A stretch of DNA of 64,000 nucleotides, from positions 3,390,001 to 3,454,000 of the forward strand of contig NZ_CP056032.1 of assembly GCF_013375035.1 (NCBI RefSeq), in the 5' to 3' direction. The stretch's first letter is position 1. Each line of letters starts with the position of its first letter. Position numbers and translations under genes: made by a program. This document shows, piece by piece, positions 36,966 to 46,997 of the stretch. The notes under the pieces are model-generated. The model saw only the letters and a list, made by a program, of their open reading frames with translations, had not been told where the DNA came from and searched no databases. The DNA comes from Spirosoma sp. KUDC1026. GTDB lineage: Bacteria; Bacteroidota; Bacteroidia; Cytophagales; Spirosomataceae.

Positions 36966-37517
36966 AACAGGGTAGTAAGGTTGATGCGATTACGCGGTCT
37001 TTTGATCGGCTGTAACCTGACCAGCGTGGATAGTCCTATTCGGCGCAACCGGCGCGGTTCGGCTCAAATATAGACGCAAAAGCACTGATATATGCAAATC
37101 AGCGACGGCCGCGAACCTGAATAAAGACAAGGAATTAGTTACATAGAGATAACAAGGAGTATAGCGACAACGTTCGAATTTCGCCCGCAAAAAGCTTGTA
37201 AAAGAGGGGTTAGCGGGCTGGAATCGCCTTTTGCCAACTGCCCGTTTTTTGTTCGATGCTTTCCTGAAAAAAAGAGATGCCTGAACTTAACCGTTACAGA
37301 CCAACGTTCTATCAACAACAACCGATAGACAACTAGCTCTCTCAGTCTCCTTCCGATCCTAGGCGCACATCGCTCGCCATCCGGACTGCACGCTGTCTTA
37401 CTCGTTACTGCCTCAACTGCTTTCAGCTAGCTACTTCTGGCGATTATCGTTTCACCCGCCTGGGGAGCACTGCCAACTAATGGGTGTCTGCTTCGTTAGG
37501 CCGTTCATCTCTTGCCT
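36966..37517. other. 552-bp intergenic region
   Basis: Separates the divergent topA and LpxL-like genes and should carry both promoters. No conserved ORF, repeat or RNA could be supported on either strand. Base composition becomes more AT-rich towards 37300. Confidence 0.5.
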
Positions 37518-38393
37518 ATGAGCCATCCAGTAGGAGCGACTAAACGCTCATTTTATACCCGCATGCTTGTGGCCTTAGCCAAAGCCCTTTCCTTTGTTGT
37601 GTTTGTGGTTCTGCGTCACTTGCTTAAGTACCGATTACCGTTAGTCGTGACTAACCTCACTCAGTCGTTTCCCCAGAAGACCCCTGCTCAGCTGCGCCGT
37701 CTAACCGACGACTACTTTCATCATATCAGCGATTTACTGGTTGAACCTTTCCTGTTCTTAATTGTATCGTCTAGCAGACGCCATCAACTCGCCCGCTTTG
37801 TTAATCCCCAGCTACTGACCCAGCTGCACAGCCAACACCAGCCCGTCGTTTTAATCGCGTCTCACTACGGGAACTGGGAGTACCTGGTCAACTTACCTCA
37901 GATTGTCGATTATCCGGTTTACTCGGCCTACTCCCCGGTCAAAAACCGCTTTATTGACAAATTACTCTTTCGTTTTCGTACCCGCATGGGCGCTCAGCTG
38001 ATTCCCCGCCAGCAGTTTTACCGCCAGGCCCTGCATCTGCTGCAGCCATCACTCGAACCTAATCTGGTGGTCTTGCTGGCCGATCAGCGCCCCGCGCCCG
38101 GTCCTGTCAAACACCATGTCTCGTTTCTTCACCAGCGGACGGGAGTTCAGTTTGGCGCAGAGCGATTAGCGACCGCTACCGACTCGGCCGTCGTTTACCT
38201 GGAGGCCAGAAAGACCGGCCGTTTTCAGTACGCCTACACCTTTCGTCTTCTGCAGGCTCACGCGGGTAACGCCATACCCATGGCTATTACGAAGAAATAC
38301 TTTCAGAGCCTGGAACGAGCCATTGTCCGGTCGCCAGCCTACTGGTTATGGTCGCATAATCGGTGGAAATTCAACGCCCCTTTACCGGTGTAG
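37518..38393 (+). CDS. lipid A biosynthesis acyltransferase, LpxL/HtrB-like
   Basis: 291 residues from the ATG at 37518 (a TTG six bases earlier is less likely). An N-terminal membrane helix (about 15-33) is followed by the acyltransferase motif H-x4-E, His116 to Glu121 in ASHYGNWE, and a later VVLLADQRPAPGP segment typical of LpxL relatives. It adds a secondary acyl chain to lipid A or a related lipid at the inner membrane. It is remote from other lipid A genes. Codon use and GC are slightly lower than in flanking genes. Confidence 0.85.
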   Translation: MSHPVGATKRSFYTRMLVALAKALSFVVFVVLRHLLKYRLPLVVTNLTQSFPQKTPAQLRRLTDDYFHHISDLLVEPFLFLIVSSSRRHQLARFVNPQLLTQLHSQHQPVVLIASHYGNWEYLVNLPQIVDYPVYSAYSPVKNRFIDKLLFRFRTRMGAQLIPRQQFYRQALHLLQPSLEPNLVVLLADQRPAPGPVKHHVSFLHQRTGVQFGAERLATATDSAVVYLEARKTGRFQYAYTFRLLQAHAGNAIPMAITKKYFQSLERAIVRSPAYWLWSHNRWKFNAPLPV

Positions 38394-38855
38394 GCGCGGA
38401 TGATCCATCCTTGGTTTCCGGATGATTTATCGCCGAAACGGATAATAGTGTTGTTCTACGTAACGTTTGAACATTACCCCCTGTTAAGCTGTTCTATCTG
38501 TACATCAGTAAAGTAGCTGCTAAAGAAAAGCTTCTTACGTTAACTAATCCTGTGAGTGCCACAGTTGTGTGGTAACCCATTTGCTTCACGCTACCAGCGA
38601 CAGCTTCCAACCCCAATCGCCCGCTACTGCGGCAGTTGCCTTTCTAGCCGAAAGGATATGATCTTTCCAGCACAGGGGTGTTTACCACGTAGTTCCGTTA
38701 AATTCTGCAAAAAGAGTTAGCCGATTACCAGGCGACTTCTGCTTTGTCGCCATCGGGGCATACTTCCCTGAACGCCCGCTGGCCATTTTTTCGTCAATGT
38801 CTCGATTGGTCTTGTTGACCACCGCTTATCTCTCATATAACTCATTGAGCTGCTC
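38394..38855. other. 462-bp intergenic region
   Basis: No gene, RNA or repeat is supported here. It begins the lower-GC stretch that contains four small genes of unknown function. Confidence 0.5.
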
Positions 38856-39077
38856 ATGAATACTTTAATTGTTGTAACTGGTTATGGTTCGGTGAAACCA
38901 ATACCCTGGCGAAGGGCCTATTTGAACCTGGACGAAGAAGCCGCTATCCAGCGCTTTGTGTTCGCTTATCCTCACGCCAGAGACGTTAGCGCGGCAAGCA
39001 TCCAGTTTGATGATGAGTTAAGTATCGGCGCTAACGGTATACTATCCTCGTCCTATTCAGCAAATACGTCAATCTAA
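38856..39077 (+). CDS. small hypothetical protein
   Basis: 73 residues, ATG start, globular-looking composition with alternating hydrophobic segments (LIVVTGYG, YLNLDEEAAIQRFVFAYPHA). No signal, membrane helix or recognised motif. It is the first of three closely spaced small frames (gaps 13 and 48 bases) that may form one operon. Not recognised; its reality is moderately likely. Confidence 0.4.
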   Translation: MNTLIVVTGYGSVKPIPWRRAYLNLDEEAAIQRFVFAYPHARDVSAASIQFDDELSIGANGILSSSYSANTSI

Positions 39078-39090
39078 TGGTATCAATTCT

Positions 39091-39276
39091 ATGAACAGCG
39101 AGATCAGACCTTTTCTGCCCCGGCAACGTAGGCTCACGCCCGTTATGCCTATTCCAGTTAGTAAGCAGCCTTATTTGGTACGAGGTACCCCCGATACCAT
39201 TCTGTACCTAACACCCGAGCAGGCTGCCAGCCGAATCGATTTGATTCCTCAGTTTATGCCAACTCGCTTACCCTAA
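39091..39276 (+). CDS. small hypothetical protein
   Basis: 61 residues, basic at the N-terminus with many Pro and Arg (RPFLPRQRRLTPVMPIP) then an amphipathic TPEQAASRIDLIPQF. No family recognised. Supported mainly by its place in a run of three small frames on one strand. Confidence 0.35.
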   Translation: MNSEIRPFLPRQRRLTPVMPIPVSKQPYLVRGTPDTILYLTPEQAASRIDLIPQFMPTRLP

Positions 39277-39324
39277 CTCGCTGCTTCAGCCTGTAGGTCG
39301 ACTTTTACTTCTCTCATTCAGCCC

Positions 39325-39564
39325 ATGGCCTTTCCCAAACGAATAAATTTTGATCAGCTCTTTACGGTTGACCAGCAAGTGATGACACCCAGGGTGTTGA
39401 TCAATATCATGGGCGTCTTTCGGGGCGGTCCTGAAATAAGTCTCAGCAAAAACACAATCAATGGAGTAGATCTCATCACCTGGCAGGGTAGGGACCTACT
39501 AGTAGAAGTACGTCACTTCGAGGGGATTGAAGAACACTACATTCAAGGTTTAGCCATTAGCTAA
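39325..39564 (+). CDS. small hypothetical protein
   Basis: 79 residues, starting at ATG. Sequence MAFPKRINFDQLF and the alternating pattern VLINIMGVFRGG, LITWQGRDLLVEVRHFE suggest a small beta-rich fold. Clear coding-like composition, but no recognised family. Confidence 0.5.
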   Translation: MAFPKRINFDQLFTVDQQVMTPRVLINIMGVFRGGPEISLSKNTINGVDLITWQGRDLLVEVRHFEGIEEHYIQGLAIS

Positions 39565-39694
39565 ACTCAGTCAGCTAACAGAACTATTAATTCCTCTTAG
39601 TTGACCTCATGACAGGAAAAAGCCCTAGAGGGCAACCCAGCTAAGTTAACCGACCTTTTTCTGTTGTACCCAACGGGAAAAGGTTTTCGTTTTT

Positions 39695-40054
39695 ATGAAA
39701 CCTACTGCTTACTTAATTCTTGCGCTGGTCGTGGGCCTTGGCGCCTGTTCATCCGCGACGTTTGATCCCCTCACGAATACGTATGGGGAAGAGGATGCAT
39801 TTAAAGGATTGTATGATGCCAGGGGGTATAGCCTCCTTGATGATACTAGTATGGTGCTGATCGCCCGGGCGGTGAAATACAACCAGCACCATCAGCTGGT
39901 TAGTGAAGGGAAAACCTTTGGCACCCTGCTTAAGCAGGGCCAGCGGCTGACCCGTGTGGAAATAGAATCAAAGTCCGAAGAACCGCTCCTGGTTGACGAT
40001 AAGGTAGTCACACTAACCAGGGCTGAGAAAGAATCCGAAAAACAACGGTGGTAG
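39695..40054 (+). CDS. small lipoprotein of unknown function
   Basis: 119 residues with a signal peptide and lipobox LGAC, so the mature protein begins at Cys18 and is lipid-anchored. The rest is hydrophilic, with YDARGYSLLDDTSMVLIARAVKYN and a charged C-terminus. It could face the periplasm or the surface. No family recognised. It lies 144 bases before the AraC gene. Confidence 0.65.
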   Translation: MKPTAYLILALVVGLGACSSATFDPLTNTYGEEDAFKGLYDARGYSLLDDTSMVLIARAVKYNQHHQLVSEGKTFGTLLKQGQRLTRVEIESKSEEPLLVDDKVVTLTRAEKESEKQRW

Positions 40055-40197
40055 CTGATTCACTTCCAAATACAGGTTCTTTACGTTGCGCGTAGCTAGC
40101 TATACAAATGAGGCAATCATTAGCTAGTAAGGAAAATTTTTAGTTGATAGCTGCTTTCTTTGTTCACGATTCAGAGAGTTTACTTTGTGAACAGGCT

Positions 40198-41184
40198 ATG
40201 GAGTTTGAGTTTGTCGCTAACCCGGGTTTTAATTTCCTGACCAGCTTCGGCGAGCAATTTGGCATTCCGGTTCAGGGCGATACGTTGAGTATACCCGCCA
40301 CGATGGGTAAGGGATACGTCAGAAAAATTGATCTTGACCCGGAGTTTAAATTGCTCATTCATCACTATACGCTGAATGAGCAATTTGTGCTTAAACGCTT
40401 GCCAGCGGATAAAGCCTACGATCTGGTCAGCGTTATTTTTCACAGTAATGAAGAGGTAGCTGACCTGTCTACACCCGACCGGGAGAAGCCCGTCCGGCTC
40501 GCCAGAGGCACTCAGTTTGCCATTCAGATTGCGTCGCCGGATCTGGAATCGATCGTTCATTTTCCGGCCGGGACAGCCGTTAATTTTATCGTTGTTGGGA
40601 TTACAGCTGTCCGCCTGAAGAGCTTATTGGGTATTCAGAAGCCTAACTCCGTCATTCAAACGATACTGAGCGGGGCGCCGGGTTTTCTGTTTTACGAAAG
40701 CATGGGCCCCGATGTCCACAAAACGGTCCGGCAGCTGACCGACGGTCGGCAGGAGAGGGAGCTGAGCGCCTTGTACTATAGCATAAAAGTGCAGGAATTG
40801 ATGCTCCTGGTATTTGACCAACTGCTCAAACGGGATACGGTCCGCCACAGCCCGATTTATAAAGATGACATCGATAAACTGTTCGTCGTTCGGACGGCTG
40901 TATTAGCGGATCTGGGTCAGCCGCCCCACTTAGCGCAGCTGGCTAAACTGGTCGGCATGAGCGAAACTAAATTGAAAGACCTGTTCCGGCAGGTCTTTGG
41001 CGACAGTATCTATACTCATTATCAGAAAGCTCGTATGGAGGAGGCCGCATTCCTGCTGAAGCAGGGCGGCCATTCGGTTACGGACGTTGGCAATCAGCTA
41101 GGGTTCAGCAATTTGAGCCATTTTAGCCGGTTGTTTGAAAAACATTATGGTGTTAAACCCAAAAAGTACGCATCTGGCGGATAG
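40198..41184 (+). CDS. AraC family transcriptional regulator
   Basis: 328 residues from the ATG at 40198; an upstream TTG would add 18 residues that do not look conserved. The C-terminal 100 residues are an AraC double helix-turn-helix (LAKLVGMSETKLKDLFRQVFG, then VTDVGNQLGFSNLSHFSRLF). The N-terminal domain resembles the PchR-type group with SIKVQELMLLVFDQL just before the DNA-binding part. It precedes an old yellow enzyme, a quinone oxidoreductase and a cupin on the same strand and probably regulates them. Confidence 0.88.
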   Translation: MEFEFVANPGFNFLTSFGEQFGIPVQGDTLSIPATMGKGYVRKIDLDPEFKLLIHHYTLNEQFVLKRLPADKAYDLVSVIFHSNEEVADLSTPDREKPVRLARGTQFAIQIASPDLESIVHFPAGTAVNFIVVGITAVRLKSLLGIQKPNSVIQTILSGAPGFLFYESMGPDVHKTVRQLTDGRQERELSALYYSIKVQELMLLVFDQLLKRDTVRHSPIYKDDIDKLFVVRTAVLADLGQPPHLAQLAKLVGMSETKLKDLFRQVFGDSIYTHYQKARMEEAAFLLKQGGHSVTDVGNQLGFSNLSHFSRLFEKHYGVKPKKYASGG

Positions 41185-41262
41185 GACTATTTATGCGTCT
41201 TTTTCGGCTATTTAAGGCGCGGGGTACGGCGGACATTTGTGGTGTTCAAACAGCCACAAACC

Positions 41263-42351
41263 ATGAACAAGATTCTGACGCCATTTTCAAAAGGGGGGCT
41301 ACACCTTAAAAACCATCTGGTGATGGCCCCCATGACCCGTAGCCGGGCCCTCGACAATCTGCCGAATGCGCTAATGGTCCACTATTACGGGCAGCGAACA
41401 GGAGCCGGTCTGCTTATCACCGAAGGGACCGCACCCACGCCCGAAGCATTGGGATACCCCCGCATTCCCGGCATTTTCTCCGAACAGCAGGTAGCCGGCT
41501 GGCAAAAAATTACGTCGGTTGTGCAGGCTGACGACAGTAAAATTTTCGTGCAGTTAATGCACACCGGGCGGATTGGCCATCAGGATAACCTGCCCCTGGG
41601 AGCTGCTTTGGTGGGTGCTTCCGACCTAAAAGCCGCCGGGCAGATTTATACCGACACGGCGGGGCTGCAGGAGTACTCACAGCCCCGGGCGTTGACTACC
41701 AGTGGCGTTGCGGAGGTGATACGTAGCTACGTTATCGCGGCTCAAAACGCGGTTCGGGCGGGCTTTGATGGGGTTGAACTCCACGGAGCAAACGGCTACC
41801 TACCCGAACAGTTCCTGAACCCGGCTGTCAATAATCGGACGGATCAGTACGGCGGTAGTCGTCAAAGCCGAAGCCGGTTCATTGTTGAATTGACTACCGC
41901 CGTAGCCGATGCGATCGGACCTCATAAGGTAGGCATTCGTTTTTCTCCTTACTCAACACTGGGTGATCTGCCACCCTATGCCGATGACGAGGTTCACGAA
42001 ACCTACCGGTATCTGGCCCAGGAACTCAACACCCTGGGTATCGCCTACATCCACATCGCTGTCAACGCACCCATTCCTCCGCGGACACTGGACACGATCC
42101 GTACGTCATTTACCGGTACAATCATTCTCTGCAATGGCCTGACGCCCGAAACCGCCGAAGCCGCTTTGCACGACGGATTTGCTGACCTGGTTGCCTTTGG
42201 ACGACCTTTTTTGGCTAATCCGGATCTGGCCGAGCGCATCGCCCAGCACGCTGAGCTGAACCAGCCGGACTACTCAACCCTCTATACGCCCGGGGCCCAG
42301 GGCTACACGGATTACCCAACACTAACTGAATCAACTAATCAATTGAACTAA
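41263..42351 (+). CDS. alkene reductase, old yellow enzyme family
   Basis: 362 residues from the ATG at 41263. NADPH- and FMN-dependent reduction of activated C=C bonds in enones, nitroesters and similar electrophiles. LKNHLVMAPMTRSRA and the FMN-binding/catalytic FDGVELHGANGYLPEQFLNP with the RTDQYGGS segment are typical of the NemA type. His-x2-Asn (HGAN) is present for substrate binding. The next gene starts two bases after its stop, so the two are co-transcribed. Confidence 0.94.
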   Translation: MNKILTPFSKGGLHLKNHLVMAPMTRSRALDNLPNALMVHYYGQRTGAGLLITEGTAPTPEALGYPRIPGIFSEQQVAGWQKITSVVQADDSKIFVQLMHTGRIGHQDNLPLGAALVGASDLKAAGQIYTDTAGLQEYSQPRALTTSGVAEVIRSYVIAAQNAVRAGFDGVELHGANGYLPEQFLNPAVNNRTDQYGGSRQSRSRFIVELTTAVADAIGPHKVGIRFSPYSTLGDLPPYADDEVHETYRYLAQELNTLGIAYIHIAVNAPIPPRTLDTIRTSFTGTIILCNGLTPETAEAALHDGFADLVAFGRPFLANPDLAERIAQHAELNQPDYSTLYTPGAQGYTDYPTLTESTNQLN

Positions 42352-42352
42352 C

Positions 42353-43294
42353 ATGAACGCTATCATTTTGCCCAACTACGGCCCCGCCGAGAATCTACGT
42401 TTCCAGGAGATAACCACGCCCGTTCCGGCGGCAACCGACGTATTAGTGCGCGTTAAGGCTTCGGGTGTTAATAAGCTTGATATTCTGAAAGCGTCGGGGG
42501 CGATGCAGGCGGTTTTTCCACTGCCGCTCCCCTGGATTCCAGGCATCGATTTTGCCGGAGTGATCGAGGCCGTCGGCGAGCAGGTACAGGGTTTTACCGT
42601 AGGGGATGAGGTATACGGCGCGAGCCTGTTTGGAGGTGCCAATGCCGAGTACATGACCATAAACCCACAGTTCATGGCGAAAAAACCTCGTTCGCTGACA
42701 TTCGTTGAGGCTGCATCCGTACCCGTAGCCGCCCAGACAGCCTGGCAGGTGGTGTTTCAGGACGCTCAGCTGAAAAGCGGTCAGACCATCCTCATTCACG
42801 GCGGAGCGGGGGCGGTTGGTTCGTATGCGATCCAGCTGGCTCATCAGGCCGGGGCAACCGTCATCGTAACGGCGGCCGCTGATTCGGAGGAGTACGTAAA
42901 AACGCTGGGTGCTGATGTGTTTATCGATTACAAAAAGGAACTGTTTGAGTCCGTAGTCGATCAGGTGGACGCGGTAATTGACCTGGTTGGGGGCGAGGTG
43001 CAGCAGCGCTCGTACGGGCTCGTCAAAGCAGGGGGATACCTGGTGTCGACGACCCAGCCGGTTTCGGATGAACTGGCCGCCAAACACAACATTCACGCTA
43101 CGTTTGCGCAGTTGCAGCCTTCTCAACAAGGTCTAGCCCAGATCGCCACTCAACTTGACAAAGGCCAACTGCGTATTAACCTGGGTGAGGTGTTTTCCTT
43201 AAGCCAAGCCGCTGACGCGTGGCATACCGTATTGGGGAATCCCGGTACATCGACCCCAAAAAAGAACGGCCGTATCGTCTTGGATCACGCGTGA
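42353..43294 (+). CDS. NADP-dependent oxidoreductase, zinc-free MDR (quinone oxidoreductase-like)
   Basis: 313 residues, medium-chain reductase without zinc-binding cysteines. The nucleotide-binding motif is HGGAGAVGSYAIQLA, with VIDLVGGEVQQRS further on. It starts two bases after the old yellow enzyme gene. Together the pair probably clears quinones or unsaturated carbonyls with NADPH. Substrate unknown. Confidence 0.9.
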   Translation: MNAIILPNYGPAENLRFQEITTPVPAATDVLVRVKASGVNKLDILKASGAMQAVFPLPLPWIPGIDFAGVIEAVGEQVQGFTVGDEVYGASLFGGANAEYMTINPQFMAKKPRSLTFVEAASVPVAAQTAWQVVFQDAQLKSGQTILIHGGAGAVGSYAIQLAHQAGATVIVTAAADSEEYVKTLGADVFIDYKKELFESVVDQVDAVIDLVGGEVQQRSYGLVKAGGYLVSTTQPVSDELAAKHNIHATFAQLQPSQQGLAQIATQLDKGQLRINLGEVFSLSQAADAWHTVLGNPGTSTPKKNGRIVLDHA

Positions 43295-43355
43295 GCTGAT
43301 CGAGAATTAGTTTGATTTAGGTTTATAATTCAACCACTTATTTTCTTTAAAAACA

Positions 43356-43850
43356 ATGAAAGCCAATACGTTAACAACGACTGCTGCCGGTCAGGGGGAA
43401 CACGTGTCAGTGATGGGCGGTACCTACCGATTCGTAATCACCGGTGAGCAAACCAAAGGGGCTTACGCGATTATTGACATGCTTATTCCGCCTAACAGTG
43501 GGCCCGGTCCGCACGCTCACCCTGACTTCCAGGAGTCGTTTTATGTCCTGGACGGCGAGGTTGAAGTTAAATCCGAAGCGGGTACGTTCGTTGCCCGGAA
43601 AGGCGATTTTCTGAATATTCCGATGGGCGGTATGGTTCACGGGTTTAAAAATAAGTCGGAGCAGATGGCTCGCTTGTGGTGTACGGTGGTGCCGGCTGGC
43701 CTGGACGATTTCTTCAAGGAAATCGGTACACCCGTCGCTGCGGATACGTTCCTTCCCCCTCCGCAGATAGGGCCTGATGAGGTAAAGCGGCTGCAGGCCA
43801 TTGCTCAGAAATACGGCCAGCAAGTGTTCCCCCCGGATTACCTGGGGTAG
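43356..43850 (+). CDS. cupin domain protein
   Basis: 164 residues, single cupin fold. Metal ligands are visible in GPHAHPDFQESFYVLDGEVEV, given here by its core HAHPDFQESF, and His90-type residue in GGMVHGFKN. No signal peptide. It follows the quinone oxidoreductase by 61 bases and may belong to that operon. Possible dioxygenase or ligand-binding role; not determined. Confidence 0.83.
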   Translation: MKANTLTTTAAGQGEHVSVMGGTYRFVITGEQTKGAYAIIDMLIPPNSGPGPHAHPDFQESFYVLDGEVEVKSEAGTFVARKGDFLNIPMGGMVHGFKNKSEQMARLWCTVVPAGLDDFFKEIGTPVAADTFLPPPQIGPDEVKRLQAIAQKYGQQVFPPDYLG

Positions 43851-44113
43851 CTGCATGCCAGGGATGATGCGTGCCGCTTATAAGCCACGAGATCAGACTA
43901 CTATCTCTTACCAACAACTTAATCTCGTTTACCATCGATCGATAGGGCGTAGACCAGCGACCTTCTATTGCGCTATACCGATGAAACCACTGATCACTGT
44001 TTGTCGAATGCTTGAGTTGTGCCGGGTATGGGTCTTTCGGCAGGAAGTCAAAACAATGACGTTAGTCGTAGCGTTCGTAAGTAGTTTTTCATTGAACCAT
44101 AGGTGACATATCC
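43851..44113. other. intergenic region upstream of katG
   Basis: No gene is supported on either strand. It leads into the hairpin at 44114. Confidence 0.45.
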
Positions 44114-44163
44114 GGAACAGCTCGGCAAGTATATAAACCAGCTTACAATTGCCGAGCTGTTCC
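44114..44163 (+). promoter_or_regulatory. hairpin directly upstream of katG
   Basis: Perfect 15-base arms GGAACAGCTCGGCAA and TTGCCGAGCTGTTCC separated by 20 bases, ending 11 bases before the first katG ATG. If transcribed it forms a stable leader stem close to the start; alternatively it is an upstream terminator or a binding site. Confidence 0.5.
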
Positions 44164-44174
44164 AGGATTGACGT

Positions 44175-46502
44175 ATGGTATTTAACCTATTACACGCTTC
44201 GATTATGAGACCCGTTGGAAGCCCGGAAGGACTTGGTGAATGCCCATTCAGAGGAACACGTATCGGCGGTGCCATCGGCACGGCCCCCCAAAACAACGAC
44301 TGGTGGCCCAACCGGCTGCAGGTGGAACTGCTACATCAGGAGCAGCCGGCGGCTAACCCACTGAGTGACGAGAATTACAAAGAGCTGTTCAACAAGATCG
44401 ACTATCAACAGCTCAAGCAGGATATCAAAGCCTTGCTTGTCGACTCGAAAGACTGGTGGCCGGCCGATTACGACAACTACGGTCCGCAGATGATCCGGAT
44501 GGCGTGGCACTCGGCGGGTACGTACCGGATTGCCGACGGTCGGGGTGGAGCCGGGCAGGCCATGCAGCGGTTTGCACCCATCAACTCGTGGTGGGATAAC
44601 GGCAACACCGATAAGTCGCGCCGGTTGCTCTGGCCGATCAAGAAAAAATACGGCTCGGCGCTGTCGTGGGCGGACCTGATCGTGCTGGCGGGCAACTGCG
44701 CGCTGGAGATTATGGACTTCCCGACTTTCGGTTTTGGCGGTGGCCGCCGGGATGCCTGGGAACCTGACCGCAGTACGTACTGGGGCCCCGAATACTGGGG
44801 TGGTAAACCCGTCGATCAGGTACCGGCCTCGACCCAGCACAAAGGGCATCCCGACGAGATGGTGAACAACAACCTCCGCTGGCAGGGAAGCCCCAAAGAG
44901 GCCGTCTGGGACCTGGAAAATCCGCTGGCGGCTACCCACCAGGCGTTGATTTACGTGAACCCGGAAGGGCCGGCCAACAACGGCGATCCGCATGATTCGG
45001 CCCGCGAAATCCGCGAGTCGTTTGCCCGCATGGCCATGGGCGACGAAGAAACGGTGGCGCTCATCGCCGGTGGTCACGCTTTTGGCAAGAGTCACGGCAT
45101 GGTAAAACCGGACAAAATCGGCGCTGCGCCGGAAGCTGCGCCCATCCATGCGCAGGGCTTCGGCTGGCACAACCCGGTTGGGTCGGGTAACGGCGTCAAT
45201 ACCATGACCAACGGTATCGAAGGTTCGTGGACGCAGAACCCCACCCGCTGGGATAATTCGTACCTCGAAAACCTGCTCGGCAACGACTGGAAGAAAGTCG
45301 AGAGCCCGGCCGGATCGACGCAGTGGACACCCATTGACCCGAACGCGCCCAAAACACCGGATGCCCACATTGCCGGTCAGATGAACGACCTGATGATGAT
45401 GACCTCGGACATCGCGCTCAAGGTAGACCCGGAATACCGCAAAATCTGCGAGAAATTCCTGAACGACTTTGATTACTTCACGGACGCGTTTTCGCGGGCC
45501 TGGTACAAGCTGACGCACCGCGACATGGGTCCGAAAGAACGGTACTTGGGTCCCGAAGTACCCGCCGATAACATGATCTGGCAGGATCCGCGCCCCGACC
45601 GTGATTACGACCTGATCGACGAGGGCAACGTAACCACGCTGAAACAGCGCCTGCTCGATAGCGGCCTGACCGTCTCGGCGCTGGTCTCGGTGGCCTGGTC
45701 GGCAGCCTCAGTGTACCGCCACACCGACAAGCGGGGTGGGGCCAACGGAGCCCGGATTGCGCTGGAACCACAGAACAATTGGGAGATGAACCGGCCGGAA
45801 GAGCTGAACCATGTGCTGCAGACGCTGCGCGGTATTCAGAGCGAATTCAACGGGCAGCAGTCAGGCAATAAACAGGTGTCGCTGGCCGATCTGATCGTAC
45901 TGGGTGGCTGCGTAGCCGTTGAAAAGGCGGCTCGCGACGCGGGCGTTTCGGTTATCGTTCCGTTCACGCCGGGCCGGGTTGATACGACGCTGGAACTGAC
46001 CGACGTGGAAAGTTTCAACTGGCTCAAGCCGGTCTCAGACGGATTCAAGAACTACCACAACGATAAAGTCGGCTACCGGGTGCCGCCCGAGCGCATCTTC
46101 CTCGACCGCGCCCAACTGCTGACGCTGACGGCCCCCGAATGGACGGTGCTCGTCGGTGGGCTGCGCGTGCTGGAGCAGAATTACGATTACGCAAAACACG
46201 GGGTATTTACCGAGCGGCCCGGTCAGCTCACCAACGATTTCTTCCAGGTGCTGACCAGCATGGACTACGAATGGGTGCCGCAGGATCAGCAGGAGATGCT
46301 GTTCGATGTGCGGGAGCGGGACGGCGGTGCCACCAAATACACGGCCACCCGCTGCGACCTGATCTTTGGGTCGAACGCCCAACTGCGTAACATCGCGGAA
46401 GTCTACGCGGCCGACGACGCGCAGGAACGTTTCGTCCACGATTTCGTGGCTGCCTGGAACAAGGTGATGATGCTCGACCGCTACGACGTAAAAGACGAGT
46501 AG
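44175..46502 (+). CDS. katG: catalase-peroxidase
   Basis: 775 residues with both peroxidase-like domains, full length. Distal heme residues Arg108, Trp111 and His112 ([11 protein letters not shown]), the Trp-Tyr-Met crosslink partners Trp111, Tyr260 (LIYVNPEGP) and Met286, and proximal His301 (GGHAFGKSH) are all present. Tyr260 and Met286 are 26 residues apart as in E. coli KatG. It removes hydrogen peroxide. A second ATG at 44205 is also a possible start; the conserved CPFRG begins after both. It stands as a single-gene unit. Confidence 0.97.
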   Translation: MVFNLLHASIMRPVGSPEGLGECPFRGTRIGGAIGTAPQNNDWWPNRLQVELLHQEQPAANPLSDENYKELFNKIDYQQLKQDIKALLVDSKDWWPADYDNYGPQMIRMAWHSAGTYRIADGRGGAGQAMQRFAPINSWWDNGNTDKSRRLLWPIKKKYGSALSWADLIVLAGNCALEIMDFPTFGFGGGRRDAWEPDRSTYWGPEYWGGKPVDQVPASTQHKGHPDEMVNNNLRWQGSPKEAVWDLENPLAATHQALIYVNPEGPANNGDPHDSAREIRESFARMAMGDEETVALIAGGHAFGKSHGMVKPDKIGAAPEAAPIHAQGFGWHNPVGSGNGVNTMTNGIEGSWTQNPTRWDNSYLENLLGNDWKKVESPAGSTQWTPIDPNAPKTPDAHIAGQMNDLMMMTSDIALKVDPEYRKICEKFLNDFDYFTDAFSRAWYKLTHRDMGPKERYLGPEVPADNMIWQDPRPDRDYDLIDEGNVTTLKQRLLDSGLTVSALVSVAWSAASVYRHTDKRGGANGARIALEPQNNWEMNRPEELNHVLQTLRGIQSEFNGQQSGNKQVSLADLIVLGGCVAVEKAARDAGVSVIVPFTPGRVDTTLELTDVESFNWLKPVSDGFKNYHNDKVGYRVPPERIFLDRAQLLTLTAPEWTVLVGGLRVLEQNYDYAKHGVFTERPGQLTNDFFQVLTSMDYEWVPQDQQEMLFDVRERDGGATKYTATRCDLIFGSNAQLRNIAEVYAADDAQERFVHDFVAAWNKVMMLDRYDVKDE

Positions 46503-46521
46503 CGTTATCGGCATGAAGCTC

Positions 46522-46558
46522 GAAAGCTCGATGCCGTCATTGACGGCATCGAGCTTTC
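46522..46558 (+). terminator. terminator after katG
   Basis: Perfect 18-base arms (GAAAGCTCGATGCCGTCA and its inverse) with a one-base loop, 20 bases after the katG stop. Confidence 0.85.
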
Positions 46559-46605
46559 TGCGTTGATGTGCCTCATCAAAAAATGATCTGTCCGAACCAA
46601 TCTGC

Positions 46606-46995
46606 CTACTTTGAGGTAGTTGAATTCATCTTTGTCGTTTTGCCCTTCTGGTTACTACGATTCATCGATCCGCCCTGACCCTGCGTAGATGTGTTGCCAT
46701 TGGATCTCATAGTTGATCCGTTGCTTGAGGACGAACCGCTGTTCATCGAGCCCGACTGCCCCGAGTTGCCCCGTTGCATCTGCGTACCGCTCATGGACCC
46801 TGAGTTGGTAGTACCTGAACCCATTGTCGACTTAGAACGGCCGGTGTTCGTTGACGAACCGTTCTGCGAACCTGAAGAATTCATCGTACTTCCCGAAGTA
46901 CTACCATTATTCGTTGAACCTGTTGTCGTTTGCGCCTGAGCACTGAAGGTAGCGATGCCTATCAGCAGGGCTCCCAGCATGATTACTTTTTTCAT
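46606..46995 (-). CDS. secreted low-complexity Ser/Gly/Asn/Thr-rich protein
   Basis: 129 residues: a signal peptide (about 1-21, ending SAQAQ) followed by more than 100 residues made almost only of Ser, Gly, Asn, Thr, Met and Gln, with a basic C-terminal stretch (NRSNQKGKTTKMN). It is predicted to be disordered and exported. No function is recognised; such proteins may be surface or matrix material. Its ATG lies two bases from the end of a 58-bp perfect palindrome, so its translation is likely to be affected by RNA structure. Confidence 0.7.
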   Translation of the reverse strand: MKKVIMLGALLIGIATFSAQAQTTTGSTNNGSTSGSTMNSSGSQNGSSTNTGRSKSTMGSGTTNSGSMSGTQMQRGNSGQSGSMNSGSSSSNGSTMRSNGNTSTQGQGGSMNRSNQKGKTTKMNSTTSK

Positions 46996-46997
46996 GA

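Noticed and set aside
44331..45518. 395-codon open frame on the minus strand inside katG
   Set aside because: Antisense shadow of a highly conserved katG; no domain in its translation.
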